Assembly: GCA_947629015.1 (NCBI GenBank)
Contig: CANRCB010000005.1
Span: 34,736-98,735, forward strand
DNA length: 64,000 nucleotides
From: an uncultured Gemmiger sp.
GTDB lineage: Bacteria; Bacillota; Clostridia; Oscillospirales; Ruminococcaceae
Reading direction: 5' to 3'
Below the pieces are notes generated by a model. That model was given only the letters and a program-made list of their open reading frames with translations, had not been told where the DNA came from and made no database searches. The translations under genes and the position numbers were made by a program. The number at the start of each line of letters is the position of its first letter. Position 1 is the first letter of the stretch. Of the stretch, positions 43,317 through 51,746 are shown one piece after another.

Positions 43317-44624
43317 TTACGCCGCGTCGTGCGGGTGGTGGCCCAGGTGGAACATTTGCAGCGGGGCGTTGCGGCGGCGCCGGTCGACGCGGCCCTCGGG
43401 GCGTATCTCGCCGGCGGCGGTCAGGGCGTACTTGGTCAGCGCCGGGCCGACGAGCTCATACACCAGTACACTGAACAAAACGACGCTGCGCACCACGGCG
43501 CCGTCGGCCAGCTGCTGCGCGGTGAGCGCCATGCCCAGCGCCACGCCGGCCTGCGGCAGCAGCGTGATGCCCAGCCATTTGGTGATCTCGGGCCGGCAGC
43601 GGGTGGCCGCGCAGCTGGCGTACGCGCCGCTGTACTTGCCCAGCGAACGGAAGACGATGTACACCGCACCGATGAGCAGGACGAGCGGGTCGGACAGGAT
43701 GCGCAGGTTGAGCTCCGCGCCGGAAAGCACAAAGAACAAAACGAAGAGCGGGGCGGTCCAGTCGTCGATGCGCTCCATGATCTCCTCGGAGAAATCGCAG
43801 ATGTTGCAGAACACCGTGCCCGCCATCATGCACACGAGCAGCAAACTGAAGCCGATGTGCACACCGCCCACCTCAAACTCCACCATGGAGGCACCGACGG
43901 TGGCCAGCACGCAGGTGATGGAAAGGGTAAGGCGCTTGGAATTGGAGAAGAAATATTTCTCGATGCGGTGCAAAAGCCAGCCGGCCGCGGCGCCCAGGAG
44001 CAGCGAGAGCAAAATCTCGAGAAGGGGTTCGAGCACGATGCTTTGCAGGCTGGCGGCGCCCTTTTCCAGCGCCGTGGCAACGCCGAAGGACGCCGAGAAC
44101 AGCACAAGGCCGACGGCATCGTCGATGGCGACGACGAGCAGCAGCAGCTTGGTCAGCGGGCCGTTGGCCTTGTATTGCCGCACCACCATCAGCGTGGCGG
44201 CGGGGGCGGTGGCGGCGGCGATGGCGCCCAGCGTGACGGCCGAGGACACCGAGATGACGCCCGGCAGCAGCGCGTGCAGGCACAAAAGGCCGATGTCCAC
44301 CAAAACGGTGGTGATGACCGCCTGCGCAATGCCCACCGTGATGGCCTGCCGGCCCATATGCTTGAGCTGTTCGAGCCGGAACTCATTGCCGATGGTGAAG
44401 GCGATGAAGCCCAGCGCCAGCTGGCTGATGAGATCCAGCGCCTGGACCTGCGCCTCGCTGCCAAAGCCGAGGCCGGACACCCCCAGCGCGCCGAGGCAGT
44501 ACGGCCCCAGCAGCACCCCCGCCACCAGATACGCGGTGACGGCGGGCAGGTGGAGCGGCTTGACCACGCGGGACATCAGCAGCCCGCCCAGCAGAGCAGA
44601 CGCCAGTTGAAGTAAAACCTGCAT
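43317..44624 (-). CDS. CPA2-family cation/proton antiporter
   Basis: 435 residues, about 12-13 membrane helices. The N-terminus (LQLASALLGGLLMSRVVKPLHLPAVTAYLVAG in part) and the paired aspartates in VVAIDDAVGLVLFS near residue 165 are the ion-binding hallmark of the NhaA/KefB/GerN superfamily. No RCK/TrkA-N domain is attached; the C-terminus is a short basic tail ending HHPHDAA. Ion (Na+ or K+) not deducible. Start after GGGGTTGGG. Single gene with its own regulatory region. Confidence 0.88.
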   Translation of the reverse strand: MQVLLQLASALLGGLLMSRVVKPLHLPAVTAYLVAGVLLGPYCLGALGVSGLGFGSEAQVQALDLISQLALGFIAFTIGNEFRLEQLKHMGRQAITVGIAQAVITTVLVDIGLLCLHALLPGVISVSSAVTLGAIAAATAPAATLMVVRQYKANGPLTKLLLLVVAIDDAVGLVLFSASFGVATALEKGAASLQSIVLEPLLEILLSLLLGAAAGWLLHRIEKYFFSNSKRLTLSITCVLATVGASMVEFEVGGVHIGFSLLLVCMMAGTVFCNICDFSEEIMERIDDWTAPLFVLFFVLSGAELNLRILSDPLVLLIGAVYIVFRSLGKYSGAYASCAATRCRPEITKWLGITLLPQAGVALGMALTAQQLADGAVVRSVVLFSVLVYELVGPALTKYALTAAGEIRPEGRVDRRRRNAPLQMFHLGHHPHDAA

Positions 44625-44682
44625 AAAAACCCAACCCCTGTTTTGTGAGATTTAACCAGTGCAGTATTGTATCCCTATAATA

Positions 44683-44700
44683 TGAACAAATTGTGAACAA
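44683..44700 (-). promoter_or_regulatory. Direct repeat upstream of the antiporter gene
   Basis: TTGTTCA occurs twice on the - strand (44694-44700 and 44683-44689), 11 bases apart, i.e. one helical turn, just before TATTAT and TACAAT boxes. It may be an activator or repressor site or part of the promoter. Confidence 0.35.
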
Positions 44701-44734
44701 GCATTCCCGCCTTGCGTCCCCTGCGCCGCGGCAC

Positions 44735-44759
44735 AAAAAAACCGCCGCGCAGGCGGCGG
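44735..44759 (-). terminator. Rho-independent terminator after the PsiE-like gene
   Basis: Perfect 7-bp stem CCGCCGC/GCGGCGG with loop CTGC... followed by a run of seven to eight T on the - strand, 20 bases past the stop. Confidence 0.88.
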
Positions 44760-44777
44760 GCAGAGGGCCGGGTGGGT

Positions 44778-45221
44778 TCAGTGAGAGGTTTCTTGTTCCG
44801 GTTCCGTTTCGGGTTCCGGCTTGGGGAGGCGGACCTCCTCGCCAAAGGAGGGGCTGAAGGCAAATTTGCGCACGACAAAGATGAGGGCGATGGACGCTAC
44901 GCTGAACAGGTTGTCCAGCGCCGCGCCGTGGCCGACGAGCAAGTGCCGCACGATGGCGAACAGCAGCACTTCCAGCGCGCTGCCGGGGTTGTGCTTGGTA
45001 AGCATCTCGATAAATTCCACACCGATGACAAGGTTGAGCACGGTGCCGAGGAAATCATGGAAGCCATCGGAGCCGGTCGTGAGCAGGTCGGGCAGCTCCA
45101 GCAATGTGGGCAGGCAGCTGATGACGAGCGCCACCAGCACGATGGCCGCCAGCAGCGTTTCCAGCAGGCCGGCGGCAAAGACGACGCCGTCGCCCAGTTT
45201 GCGGCGCAGTTGGTTTTTCAT
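44778..45221 (-). CDS. Small integral membrane protein, PsiE-like
   Basis: 147 residues with about four membrane helices: VVFAAGLLETLLAAIVLVAL, a second after the loop LPDLLTTGSDG, a third around EVLLFAIVRHLLVG, and a fourth (LFSVASIALIFVV). The pattern and the FIEMLTKHNPGSALEV motif resemble the phosphate-starvation-inducible PsiE family. The C-terminus is acidic (PKPEPETEPEQETSH). The start at 45221 is the first ATG with a purine-rich GGGAAG before it. It is divergent from the two-component system, so they may be functionally linked, but this is not proven. Confidence 0.7.
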   Translation of the reverse strand: MKNQLRRKLGDGVVFAAGLLETLLAAIVLVALVISCLPTLLELPDLLTTGSDGFHDFLGTVLNLVIGVEFIEMLTKHNPGSALEVLLFAIVRHLLVGHGAALDNLFSVASIALIFVVRKFAFSPSFGEEVRLPKPEPETEPEQETSH

Positions 45222-45255
45222 GGGGGCACTTCCCTTCCGTCCCGGTATCGGTTTT

Positions 45256-45264
45256 ATTATAGCA
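45256..45264 (-). promoter_or_regulatory. Extended -10 promoter of the PsiE-like gene
   Basis: TGCTATAAT on the - strand, 35 bases before the start codon. No conventional -35 at 17 bases. Confidence 0.55.
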
Positions 45265-45337
45265 GATCGCGCTTTGCACGGCTGCACAATCTTTTTGGGC
45301 GGTTTTTGGGCACAATGTCCCCCAAATTGATAAAAAG

Positions 45338-45366
45338 TTGATTTTTGCGCGCCACACTACTACTAT
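45338..45366 (+). promoter_or_regulatory. Promoter of the two-component operon
   Basis: TTGATT (45338-45343), 17-base spacer and TACTAT (45361-45366), 24 bases before the response-regulator ATG; TATAAA overlaps the -10. Confidence 0.5.
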
Positions 45367-45389
45367 AAAAGCGAAAGGGGGCGTGCGGG

Positions 45390-46067
45390 ATGGCCTACCG
45401 CATCCTTGTGGCGGACGATGAGCCGGACGTGCTGGCGCTTTTGCGCGATACCTTCACCCTGCAGGGCTACTGTGTGCGCTGCGCCGCCGACGGGCCGGCC
45501 GTGCTGGCGGCGGCCGGTGACCGGCCGGACCTGATCCTGCTGGACATCGGCCTGCCGGGGCTGGACGGCATGGAGGTCTGCCGGCGCATCCGGCAGTTCG
45601 TCGCCTGCCCCATCCTGTTTTTGACCGCGCGCGACGGCGACGCCGACAAGATCAAGGGCTTTGCCGCCGGCGGGGACGATTACATCACCAAGCCCTTTTC
45701 ACTGGAGGAGCTCACGGCGCGGGTGGCGGCGCATCTGCGCCGGCAGCAGCGCGCGCAGGCCGGCGCCGCGCAGGTGCGGTTCGAGGGCGATCTTGTCATC
45801 GACTACGCGGCCTGCGCGGTGTTTTTGGGCGGCGAGGCGGTGCCGCTGGCCAAAAAGGAATGGGAGATCCTTTGCTACCTTTCGCAGAACCGCGGGCAGG
45901 TGTTCGATAAAGAACGCATCTACGAGGCGCTGTGGGGGTACGAGGGCGAAGGCTCGGCCAATGTGGTGGCCGAGCACATCAAGCGGCTGCGGCGCAAGCT
46001 GGGCGCGGCGGGCGCGCACATCCAAACCGTGTGGGGGCTGGGGTACAAATGGGTGTCATCCTTCTGA
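45390..46067 (+). CDS. OmpR/PhoB-family response regulator
   Basis: 225 residues. Receiver domain 1-115 with acidic pocket (ADDEP), phospho-acceptor Asp in LILLDIGLPGLDG (near residue 51), Thr in FLTARDGD and Lys in DDYITKPFS. C-terminal winged helix (about 125-225; LAKKEWEILCYLSQNRGQVF, then HIKRLRRKL and WGLGYKW). Ribosome site AAAGGGGG. It overlaps the histidine kinase by 19 bases. Signal unknown; neighbours on either side (PsiE-like protein, uvrC) do not decide it. Confidence 0.95.
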   Translation: MAYRILVADDEPDVLALLRDTFTLQGYCVRCAADGPAVLAAAGDRPDLILLDIGLPGLDGMEVCRRIRQFVACPILFLTARDGDADKIKGFAAGGDDYITKPFSLEELTARVAAHLRRQQRAQAGAAQVRFEGDLVIDYAACAVFLGGEAVPLAKKEWEILCYLSQNRGQVFDKERIYEALWGYEGEGSANVVAEHIKRLRRKLGAAGAHIQTVWGLGYKWVSSF

Positions 46068-47335
46068 TCGTTTTGCTGGGCCTGGCCGCCTGGCGCCTTG
46101 CGGCCTGGCTGCGCTGGCGCAAAGCCGGCAGGCCGGACAGCCTGCGCTGGGCGTTCGCGCGGTATCTCATCGGCTGCGTGGCGGTGGCCGTGGGGCTGTG
46201 CGGCGCGGCGCTGTGGGGCATCGGCACATACACCGGCTGTCTTAAGGACCGCTACTACGCGCTGCGGGAGGAGGAGCGGTATGTGCCGGTCGCGCTCGTC
46301 ACCACCGACGGCACCGTCGTCGGGCAGCAGCTCATCGGCTTCGGCGGCCCCCGCAGCTATGCCGATTTCATCTCTTCCATGCCCCCCGGCGAGGCGTGGG
46401 CCTACCGGCTGATGAACGATCCCTTTTTTTCCTTCTGCCTGTACACCGGCATCTGCGCCGTGAGTGTGGCGGTGACGAGCGTTTTGTTCTACCGCCGCCG
46501 GCTCAAGGCCCCATTGGAGGCGCTGGATGCCGCGGCGGGGCGCATCGCGGCAGGCGATCTTGATTTTACCGTAGCGGTGCCGGGCAAGGACGAGCTGGCG
46601 CGCCTGGGCACGAGCTTTGAGACGATGCGCGGCGCTTTGGCGCAGGCCAACCGCACGCTCTGGCGCACGCTGGAGGAGGAGCGCCGCGTGCAGGCGGCCT
46701 TCGCGCATGACCTGCGCACGCCGCTGACGGTGCTCAAGGGGTACGACGAGCTGCTGCTCAAATACGGCGATGCCATGCCGCCGGAAAAGCGGCGCGAAAC
46801 GCTGCAAACCATGCACGGCAATCTGGAGCGGCTGGAAGGCTACACCGCCCGCATGGGCCGCGTGCGCAGCCTGGAGGCGCTGGAGCCCCGCGCCGTGCCC
46901 ACCGATCTGGCGCCGCTGTGCGCGAGCCTTGCCGACGAGGGCCGGGCCATCTGTGCCGGCAAAGCCTTTGCCCTGCAAGGCTGCGGCGGCAGCTTTTTGC
47001 TGGACGCGGCGCTGCTGCGCGAGGTGTTTGAGAACCTTGCCGCCAACGCGGCGCGCCATGCCGCCAACCGCGTCACGGCGGCGCTGGCGGTACAAGGGCA
47101 GACGCTGGCCCTGACGGTGCAGGATGACGGGCCGGGGTTTTCGGCCGCGGCGCTGGCCCACGCGGCCGATGCCTTCTGGCGCGACGAGGCCGCGCCGGAC
47201 GCCGCGCGCGGGGCGCATTCCGGCCTGGGGCTGTACATCTGCCGCGCGTTGTGCCAAAAGCACGGCGGCACGCTCACGCTTGCCAACGGCGAAAGCGGCG
47301 GCGCGAGGGTGACGGCGACATTTGCCCGGGCTTGA
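46049..47335 (+). CDS. Sensor histidine kinase
   Basis: 428 residues from ATG 46049. Two membrane helices (ILLIVLLGLAAWRLAAW at the start with a second near residues 36-55, and one near 140-160) flank an extracytoplasmic loop of roughly 80 residues. A HAMP-like region (RLKAPLEALDAAAGRIAAGD) leads to the H-box AFAHDLRTPLTVL; ATPase boxes are N (NLAANAARHA), G1 (DDGPGF) and G2 (HSGLGLYICRAL). The upstream part of the same open frame is only the response-regulator shadow. Pairs with the response regulator just upstream. Confidence 0.93.
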   Translation: MGVILLIVLLGLAAWRLAAWLRWRKAGRPDSLRWAFARYLIGCVAVAVGLCGAALWGIGTYTGCLKDRYYALREEERYVPVALVTTDGTVVGQQLIGFGGPRSYADFISSMPPGEAWAYRLMNDPFFSFCLYTGICAVSVAVTSVLFYRRRLKAPLEALDAAAGRIAAGDLDFTVAVPGKDELARLGTSFETMRGALAQANRTLWRTLEEERRVQAAFAHDLRTPLTVLKGYDELLLKYGDAMPPEKRRETLQTMHGNLERLEGYTARMGRVRSLEALEPRAVPTDLAPLCASLADEGRAICAGKAFALQGCGGSFLLDAALLREVFENLAANAARHAANRVTAALAVQGQTLALTVQDDGPGFSAAALAHAADAFWRDEAAPDAARGAHSGLGLYICRALCQKHGGTLTLANGESGGARVTATFARA

Positions 47336-47378
47336 CGAAAAACGGCGCGCACACGCGCGCCCCATGGCGAGGATACGC

Positions 47379-47398
47379 GGCGGGCGCAGGCGCCCGCC
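47379..47398. repeat. Perfect hairpin between converging genes
   Basis: GGCGGGCGC-AG-GCGCCCGCC, 9-bp stem, 44 bases after the kinase stop and before the uvrC stop. No T-tract, so termination is uncertain. The core resembles the GGCGGGCCT hairpin of the 22.8-kb repeat. Confidence 0.5.
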
Positions 47399-47440
47399 CT
47401 GCACGCCCTTATAAAACGCCGCCTCTTTGCCGCCCCGCGC

Positions 47441-49285
47441 TCACGCCCGCAGGGCGTTGTAGAGCTTTTCCGCCTTGGCAAGGCTGATGCCCTTGACCTG
47501 CGCCAGATCGGAGATGCTTGCCTCCCGCACCGCCCTGACGGTGCCGAAATGCCTAAGCAGCGCCTCGCTCGTTTTGGGGCCGATGCCGGGAACGGCGGTC
47601 AGGGTGGCGGCGTAGGAGCGCTTTTTCATCATGCGCTTGCGGTAATCGTTGGCAAAGCGGTGCGTCTCGTCCTGGATGGCGGTGACAAAGGTGAAGATGT
47701 TGCGGTGGCGGTTGATGGCGACCTCGCCGCCCGCATCGTCCACGATGGCGCGGGTGCGGTGGTGGTCGTCCTTGACCATGCCAAAGGTGGGCACGTGCTC
47801 GAGCGCCGTGCCCTTGAGGGCCTGCCTGACCGCCGATACCTGCCCGCGGCCGCCGTCGATGAGCAGCAGATCCGGCAGGGTGGCGAACTGGTTTTGCGGC
47901 CCGTCCGGCTTTTCGCCGCGGCGCGCGGCCTCGTACTCCGCCGCGCGGCGGGCGAGGGTCTCGGCCAGCGAGGCATAGTCGTCGGTGCCGGGGACGGTCT
48001 TCATCGCAAAGCGGCGGTAGCCGCTGCGGAAGGGCTTGCCGTCCCGGAACACCACCATGCCGCACACGCTGGAGCCATCGCCCCAGTTGGAGATATCGTA
48101 GCTTTCGATGACGCGCGGCGGCGCCGCAAGGCCCAGCACCTGCGCGGCCTCCTCCAGCAGCTTTTCCTCGCGGGAATAGCGCCCGCTCTCCCGCCCAAGG
48201 CGCTCGACGGCGTTGGTATAAGCCATGGTGACGAGTTTGGCCACATCGCCGCGCTGCGGCACATACAGGTTGACGGCGCCGCCGCGGCTCTGCTCCAGCG
48301 CCTTTTGCAGGGCCTCGTGGTCGGGCGGGAGGGCGTCGACGGCGACGGTGCGGGGGACGTTCCCGCCGCCCAGGTAATACTGGGGCAGAAACGCCTCGCG
48401 CACGGCGGCGGCATCGGCGGTATCGCGGAAAACGAACTCCCGCTTGTCGGCCAGGCGGCCCTCGCGGTAGCGCAGCACGGCGGCGCAGACGGCGCGGCTG
48501 GTGCCGGCCAGCGCCACGACGTCCATCTCGGCCTCGTCCCCGCGCACGACCTTCTGCCCCGCCACGACGCGCTCGATGGCGGCGATCTGGTCGCGCAGGA
48601 GGGCGGCGGTCTCAAAATCAAGGCGCAGGGCCGCGGCGTCCATCTTTTCTTTCAGCTGGCGCACGATGTCCTTTTTGCCGTAGCGGATCATGCGCACGGC
48701 GCCCTGCACGGCGTCGGCGTATGCCTCGCGGGAGACTTTTCCGCTGCACACCGCCATGCACTTGCCGATGTGGGCGTTGAGGCAGGGCCGCCCCTTGCCG
48801 ATGTCTTTGGGGAAATCCTTGCCGCAGCGGGGCAGCAAAAAACAGTCCTGCGCCGTTTCCACCATCTGGCGCACGGCGAAGGAGGAGGTAAAGGGGCCGA
48901 TGTACTCGGCCCCGTCCTCCTCCTTTTGCAGGGCGGCCGAAAGGCGGGGCCAGTCCCCTTTTGTGAGCTTGACATAGCTGTAGCCCTTGTCGTCCTTGAG
49001 GAGGATGTTGTACTTGGGGGTGTGGGCCTTGATCTGGCTGGCCTCCAGCACAAGGGCCTCGAACTCGCTCTGGCAGACGATGACGTCAAAAGCAAAGGCG
49101 TGGGCGATCATCTGCGTGACCTTGGCGTCATGGGGGACGCCCTCGCGGAAATACTGCGAGACGCGCGTGCGCAGGCGCTTGGCCTTGCCGATATAGATGA
49201 TGGTGTCGCTTTTGTCCCGGATGATGTAGACGCCGGGCAGCAGCGGCAGCATACAGGCTTTTTGGTAGAGTTCCTGTTTGGTCAT
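47441..49285 (-). CDS. uvrC: Excinuclease ABC subunit C
   Basis: 614 residues. N-terminal GIY-YIG nuclease (LPGVYIIRDKSDTIIYIGKAK, from about residue 16; YIGKAK), Cys-rich segment CLNAHIGKC, UVR motif (RLDFETAALLRDQIAAIE), C-terminal RNase H-like nuclease (ESYDISNWGD; LLIDGGRGQVSAV) and two HhH motifs at the end (LTAVPGIGPKTSEALL). It makes both incisions in nucleotide excision repair. ATG 49285 chosen from the MTKQELYQKA start; the open frame continues through the HPr region. Confidence 0.96.
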   Translation of the reverse strand: MTKQELYQKACMLPLLPGVYIIRDKSDTIIYIGKAKRLRTRVSQYFREGVPHDAKVTQMIAHAFAFDVIVCQSEFEALVLEASQIKAHTPKYNILLKDDKGYSYVKLTKGDWPRLSAALQKEEDGAEYIGPFTSSFAVRQMVETAQDCFLLPRCGKDFPKDIGKGRPCLNAHIGKCMAVCSGKVSREAYADAVQGAVRMIRYGKKDIVRQLKEKMDAAALRLDFETAALLRDQIAAIERVVAGQKVVRGDEAEMDVVALAGTSRAVCAAVLRYREGRLADKREFVFRDTADAAAVREAFLPQYYLGGGNVPRTVAVDALPPDHEALQKALEQSRGGAVNLYVPQRGDVAKLVTMAYTNAVERLGRESGRYSREEKLLEEAAQVLGLAAPPRVIESYDISNWGDGSSVCGMVVFRDGKPFRSGYRRFAMKTVPGTDDYASLAETLARRAAEYEAARRGEKPDGPQNQFATLPDLLLIDGGRGQVSAVRQALKGTALEHVPTFGMVKDDHHRTRAIVDDAGGEVAINRHRNIFTFVTAIQDETHRFANDYRKRMMKKRSYAATLTAVPGIGPKTSEALLRHFGTVRAVREASISDLAQVKGISLAKAEKLYNALRA

Positions 49286-49296
49286 GGTTCGCCCCG

Positions 49297-49329
49297 AATA
49301 AAAACTGCGGCAGGTGGGCCCTGCCGCAG
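49297..49329 (-). terminator. Rho-independent terminator after the HPr gene
   Basis: Perfect 10-bp stem CTGCGGCAGG/CCTGCCGCAG with loop GCCCA, then TTTTTATT on the - strand, 18 bases past the HPr stop and just before uvrC. Confidence 0.92.
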
Positions 49330-49346
49330 GTGGTTGGGTAGTTCGC

Positions 49347-49610
49347 TTACTCGGTAAAGCCGGAGTTGACCAGTTTGACAAGGCCATCGACCGCAGCCTG
49401 CTCATCGGTGCCGTCGGCGATGATGCGGATGCTGGTGCCGCCGACGATGCCCAAGCTGAGCACGCCCAGCAGGCTCTTGGCGTTGACGCGCCGCTCCTCT
49501 TTTTCGACCCAGATGGACGCCTTGTACTCGTTCGCTTTCTGGATGAAGAACGTGGCCGGACGAGCGTGCAGACCCACCTGATTCTCAACGGTAACTTCTT
49601 TTACGTACAT
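49347..49610 (-). CDS. ptsH: Phosphocarrier protein HPr
   Basis: 87 residues. The active-site motif GLHARPA has His15; Ser46 is in AKSLLGVLSLGI, the HprK target. So it can both carry PTS phosphate and act as a catabolite co-repressor; an intact His15 argues against Crh. Start after AGGAGAGG. Not next to ptsI; single gene with its own promoter and terminator, placed before uvrC. The orphan EIIA at 25547-26050 is a candidate acceptor. Confidence 0.95.
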   Translation of the reverse strand: MYVKEVTVENQVGLHARPATFFIQKANEYKASIWVEKEERRVNAKSLLGVLSLGIVGGTSIRIIADGTDEQAAVDGLVKLVNSGFTE

Positions 49611-49703
49611 AATCGACCTCTCCTACTCGCAGTGAAATGATAGGCCCCAAAAAACTACCGTGGGCTTGTTCAGGCGGGCAGATGCACCGCCTCGGTTACC
49701 CCC

Positions 49704-49732
49704 ATTCTATCCCATTTTGGGTATTTTGTACA
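49704..49732 (-). promoter_or_regulatory. Promoter of ptsH
   Basis: TGTACA (49727-49732), 17-base spacer and TAGAAT (49704-49709) on the - strand, giving a leader of about 90 nt. The rest of the gap up to 49891 is AT-richer and holds no gene or clear terminator for trmD. Confidence 0.6.
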
Positions 49733-49891
49733 GTGGATTTTCGCAAATTTGGCAGGATTCTGGTATTATGGGGGTCCCGGCGATGTCTCTTTGTGAAGTT
49801 TTACCAGAGCATTTTCCACAATTCGGTACAATTTCACAAGGGGTTGTGGCGCCGGGCGGCACGCAGGCACCATATAGGCGGCGCGGCGGCC

Positions 49892-51124
49892 TCACTCCTT
49901 TGCACTGTAGCGGTATTTGAGCAGCGCCGGCGCCGGCACGCCGGGCAGATTGGGGGCGCCGTCCAGCGCTTTGGCGTCGCCCGTGGGCACAAAGCCCATG
50001 CGGCGGTACAGGCGCTGCGCGCCGGTGTTGGAGCTGGGCACCTCCAGCCAGGGCACGGTGCCGTCGGCCAGTATCTTTTTGCACGCAAAGGCCAACAGCT
50101 TGGCGCCGATGCCCTGCCCCTGCCGCTGCGGCAGCACATACAGGCGGCTGATCTCGCCGCTTTGGCGGTGTACGCCGACAAGGGCATCGGGCTCATCGCC
50201 CGTTGTGTGCAGGTAAAAGGCCCAGCCCCGTGCGCGGTCACGGGCCAATGCTTCGGCGAAGGCCTCCGGGGTGTTGGCCGCAAGATATTCCGGTGTGCAG
50301 AGCTCCTGCCGCTGGTGCTGCCACGCTGCATGGCAGATGGCCGCCGCCTGCCCAAGCTGTGCCGCGGTGCGCGCCAGCTGGGCCTTTTCCCCGCGTTTCC
50401 ATTTGGGCACGGCCAGCGGATGCGTCCGGCACCAGCGGTCATACAGGTCGGGGCGGCGGGCCCTGGTGCGCGCGCGGCTCCTTTCGGCGCGCCACGCGGC
50501 GATCTTTTCATGGTCGCCGGTCAGCAGGGTGGGCGGCACGGCGCGCCCCTCCCACACCTCGGGCCGGGTGTACTGGGGGTATTCCAGCAGGTCGTCCCAA
50601 TAACTCTCGTCCTCATAGCCCGCGGCCTCGGCCAGCACGCCGGGCTGCAGGCGCAGCACGCTGTCGGCCACGACCAGCGCCGCCAGCTCCCCGCCGGTGA
50701 GGACATAGTCCCCGATGGAAAGCTCCTCGTCGGCAAAAGCCTCGATGACACGCTCGTCGATGCCCTCATAGTGGCCGCAGACAAGGGTCAGGCAGTCATA
50801 CCCCGCAAGGCGTTTGGCGTCCGCCTCGCGGTAGGGCGCGCCGGCGGCGGTCAGGAACACGATGTGCGGCGCGGCGCGGCCCTGCTGCGCGCACTGCGCC
50901 TGCACGGCGCGCAGGCAGTCGGCGATGGGCTGGGCGTACAGCACCATCCCCGGCCCGCCGCCGTAGGGGTAATCATCGGTCTGGCGCTGTTTGTTTTGGG
51001 TGTAGTCCCGTATCTGGTGACAGTGTGCCTCGAACAGGCCCCGGGCCGCCGCGCGGCCCAGGATGCTCGTGTGCAAAAAGCTGCCGCACAGTTCCGGGAA
51101 CAGCGTTACGATGTCGATGCGCAT
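49892..51124 (-). CDS. trmD: tRNA (guanine37-N1)-methyltransferase fused to a GNAT acetyltransferase domain
   Basis: 410 residues; TrmD is usually about 240. Residues 1 to about 230 are a complete trefoil-knot TrmD: MRIDIVTLFPELCG, YPYGGGPGMVL, GHYEGIDERV, SIGDYVLTGGELAALV. It methylates G37 next to the anticodon and prevents frameshifting. After a basic stretch (RARTRARRPDLYDRW), residues about 245-410 form a GNAT domain with the acetyl-CoA loop LPQRQGQGIGAKLL and NTGAQRLYRRMGF. No stop or ribosome site separates them. Three bases after the rimM stop; last gene of the ylxM-ffh-rpsP-khpA-rimM run. Confidence 0.93.
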   Translation of the reverse strand: MRIDIVTLFPELCGSFLHTSILGRAAARGLFEAHCHQIRDYTQNKQRQTDDYPYGGGPGMVLYAQPIADCLRAVQAQCAQQGRAAPHIVFLTAAGAPYREADAKRLAGYDCLTLVCGHYEGIDERVIEAFADEELSIGDYVLTGGELAALVVADSVLRLQPGVLAEAAGYEDESYWDDLLEYPQYTRPEVWEGRAVPPTLLTGDHEKIAAWRAERSRARTRARRPDLYDRWCRTHPLAVPKWKRGEKAQLARTAAQLGQAAAICHAAWQHQRQELCTPEYLAANTPEAFAEALARDRARGWAFYLHTTGDEPDALVGVHRQSGEISRLYVLPQRQGQGIGAKLLAFACKKILADGTVPWLEVPSSNTGAQRLYRRMGFVPTGDAKALDGAPNLPGVPAPALLKYRYSAKE

Positions 51125-51127
51125 GGC

Positions 51128-51658
51128 CTAGTCCTCATCGCCGTTGACGGGCGGCGTGAACATGCCCGGGATGGGCGTGACGGTGACGGTCCGCGCCGCG
51201 ATGTCGATGCTTTTTACAAACTCCGCCACCGCGGGGAACAGATGCTCGGCGCCGGCGGCGTCGGTCACGGTATAGATGTCCTGCGCGGCGGGGTGCTCCA
51301 CCGCCGTCACCGTGCCGTACACATCGCCGGTATCGGCGTCCCTGACGGTGCAGCCGAGCAGGTCGTCGATGAAACAGCGGCCCTCGGGCAGGAGCGCCTC
51401 GGCCTTGGCGAAATAGAAGGTGCGCCCCACCAGCGGGCGGGCGGCCTCGATGCTGTCCACCCCCGCCAGCCGCACCAGCAGCATACTGCCCTGCGCGCGC
51501 ACGCCCCGCAGCGCCACGGCGCCCTGGCCGTTTTCGGCGGCGTACAGGCGGCGGCAGCCCTTCAAAAAGGCGGCGCCGTCACACAGCGGCAGGGCCTTGA
51601 GCTCCCCGCGCACGCCGTGGGTGGTGACGAATTTGCAGGCCGGCAGATACTCTTTCAT
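51128..51658 (-). CDS. rimM: Ribosome maturation factor RimM
   Basis: 176 residues. Helps mature the 16S 3' domain and binds S19. N-terminal beta barrel (ACKFVTTHGVRGELKALPL) and PRC barrel at the C-terminus (DLLGCTVRDADTGDVYGTV ... FPAVAEFVKSID) are both present. ATG 51658 follows AAAGAGG. Lies between khpA and trmD, the standard order. Confidence 0.94.
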   Translation of the reverse strand: MKEYLPACKFVTTHGVRGELKALPLCDGAAFLKGCRRLYAAENGQGAVALRGVRAQGSMLLVRLAGVDSIEAARPLVGRTFYFAKAEALLPEGRCFIDDLLGCTVRDADTGDVYGTVTAVEHPAAQDIYTVTDAAGAEHLFPAVAEFVKSIDIAARTVTVTPIPGMFTPPVNGDED

Positions 51659-51691
51659 CGGCGTCCTCTTTCTTGTTTTGCCCCAGCCGTT

Positions 51692-51722
51692 TTTGCCCGC
51701 CGCACAGGGTGCGGCGGGCAAA
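51692..51722. repeat. Hairpin of the TTTGCCCGC...GCGGGCAAA type
   Basis: 13-bp stem TTTGCCCGCCGCA/TGCGGCGGGCAAA with loop CAGGG, between khpA and rimM. The flank GCCGTTTTTGCCCGC is shared with the hairpin at 23076-23110. T run is 5', so it is not a canonical terminator; it may be an RNA-processing or stabilising element. Confidence 0.6.
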
Positions 51723-51746
51723 GGCCGGATTTTGCTCTTTAAGATA

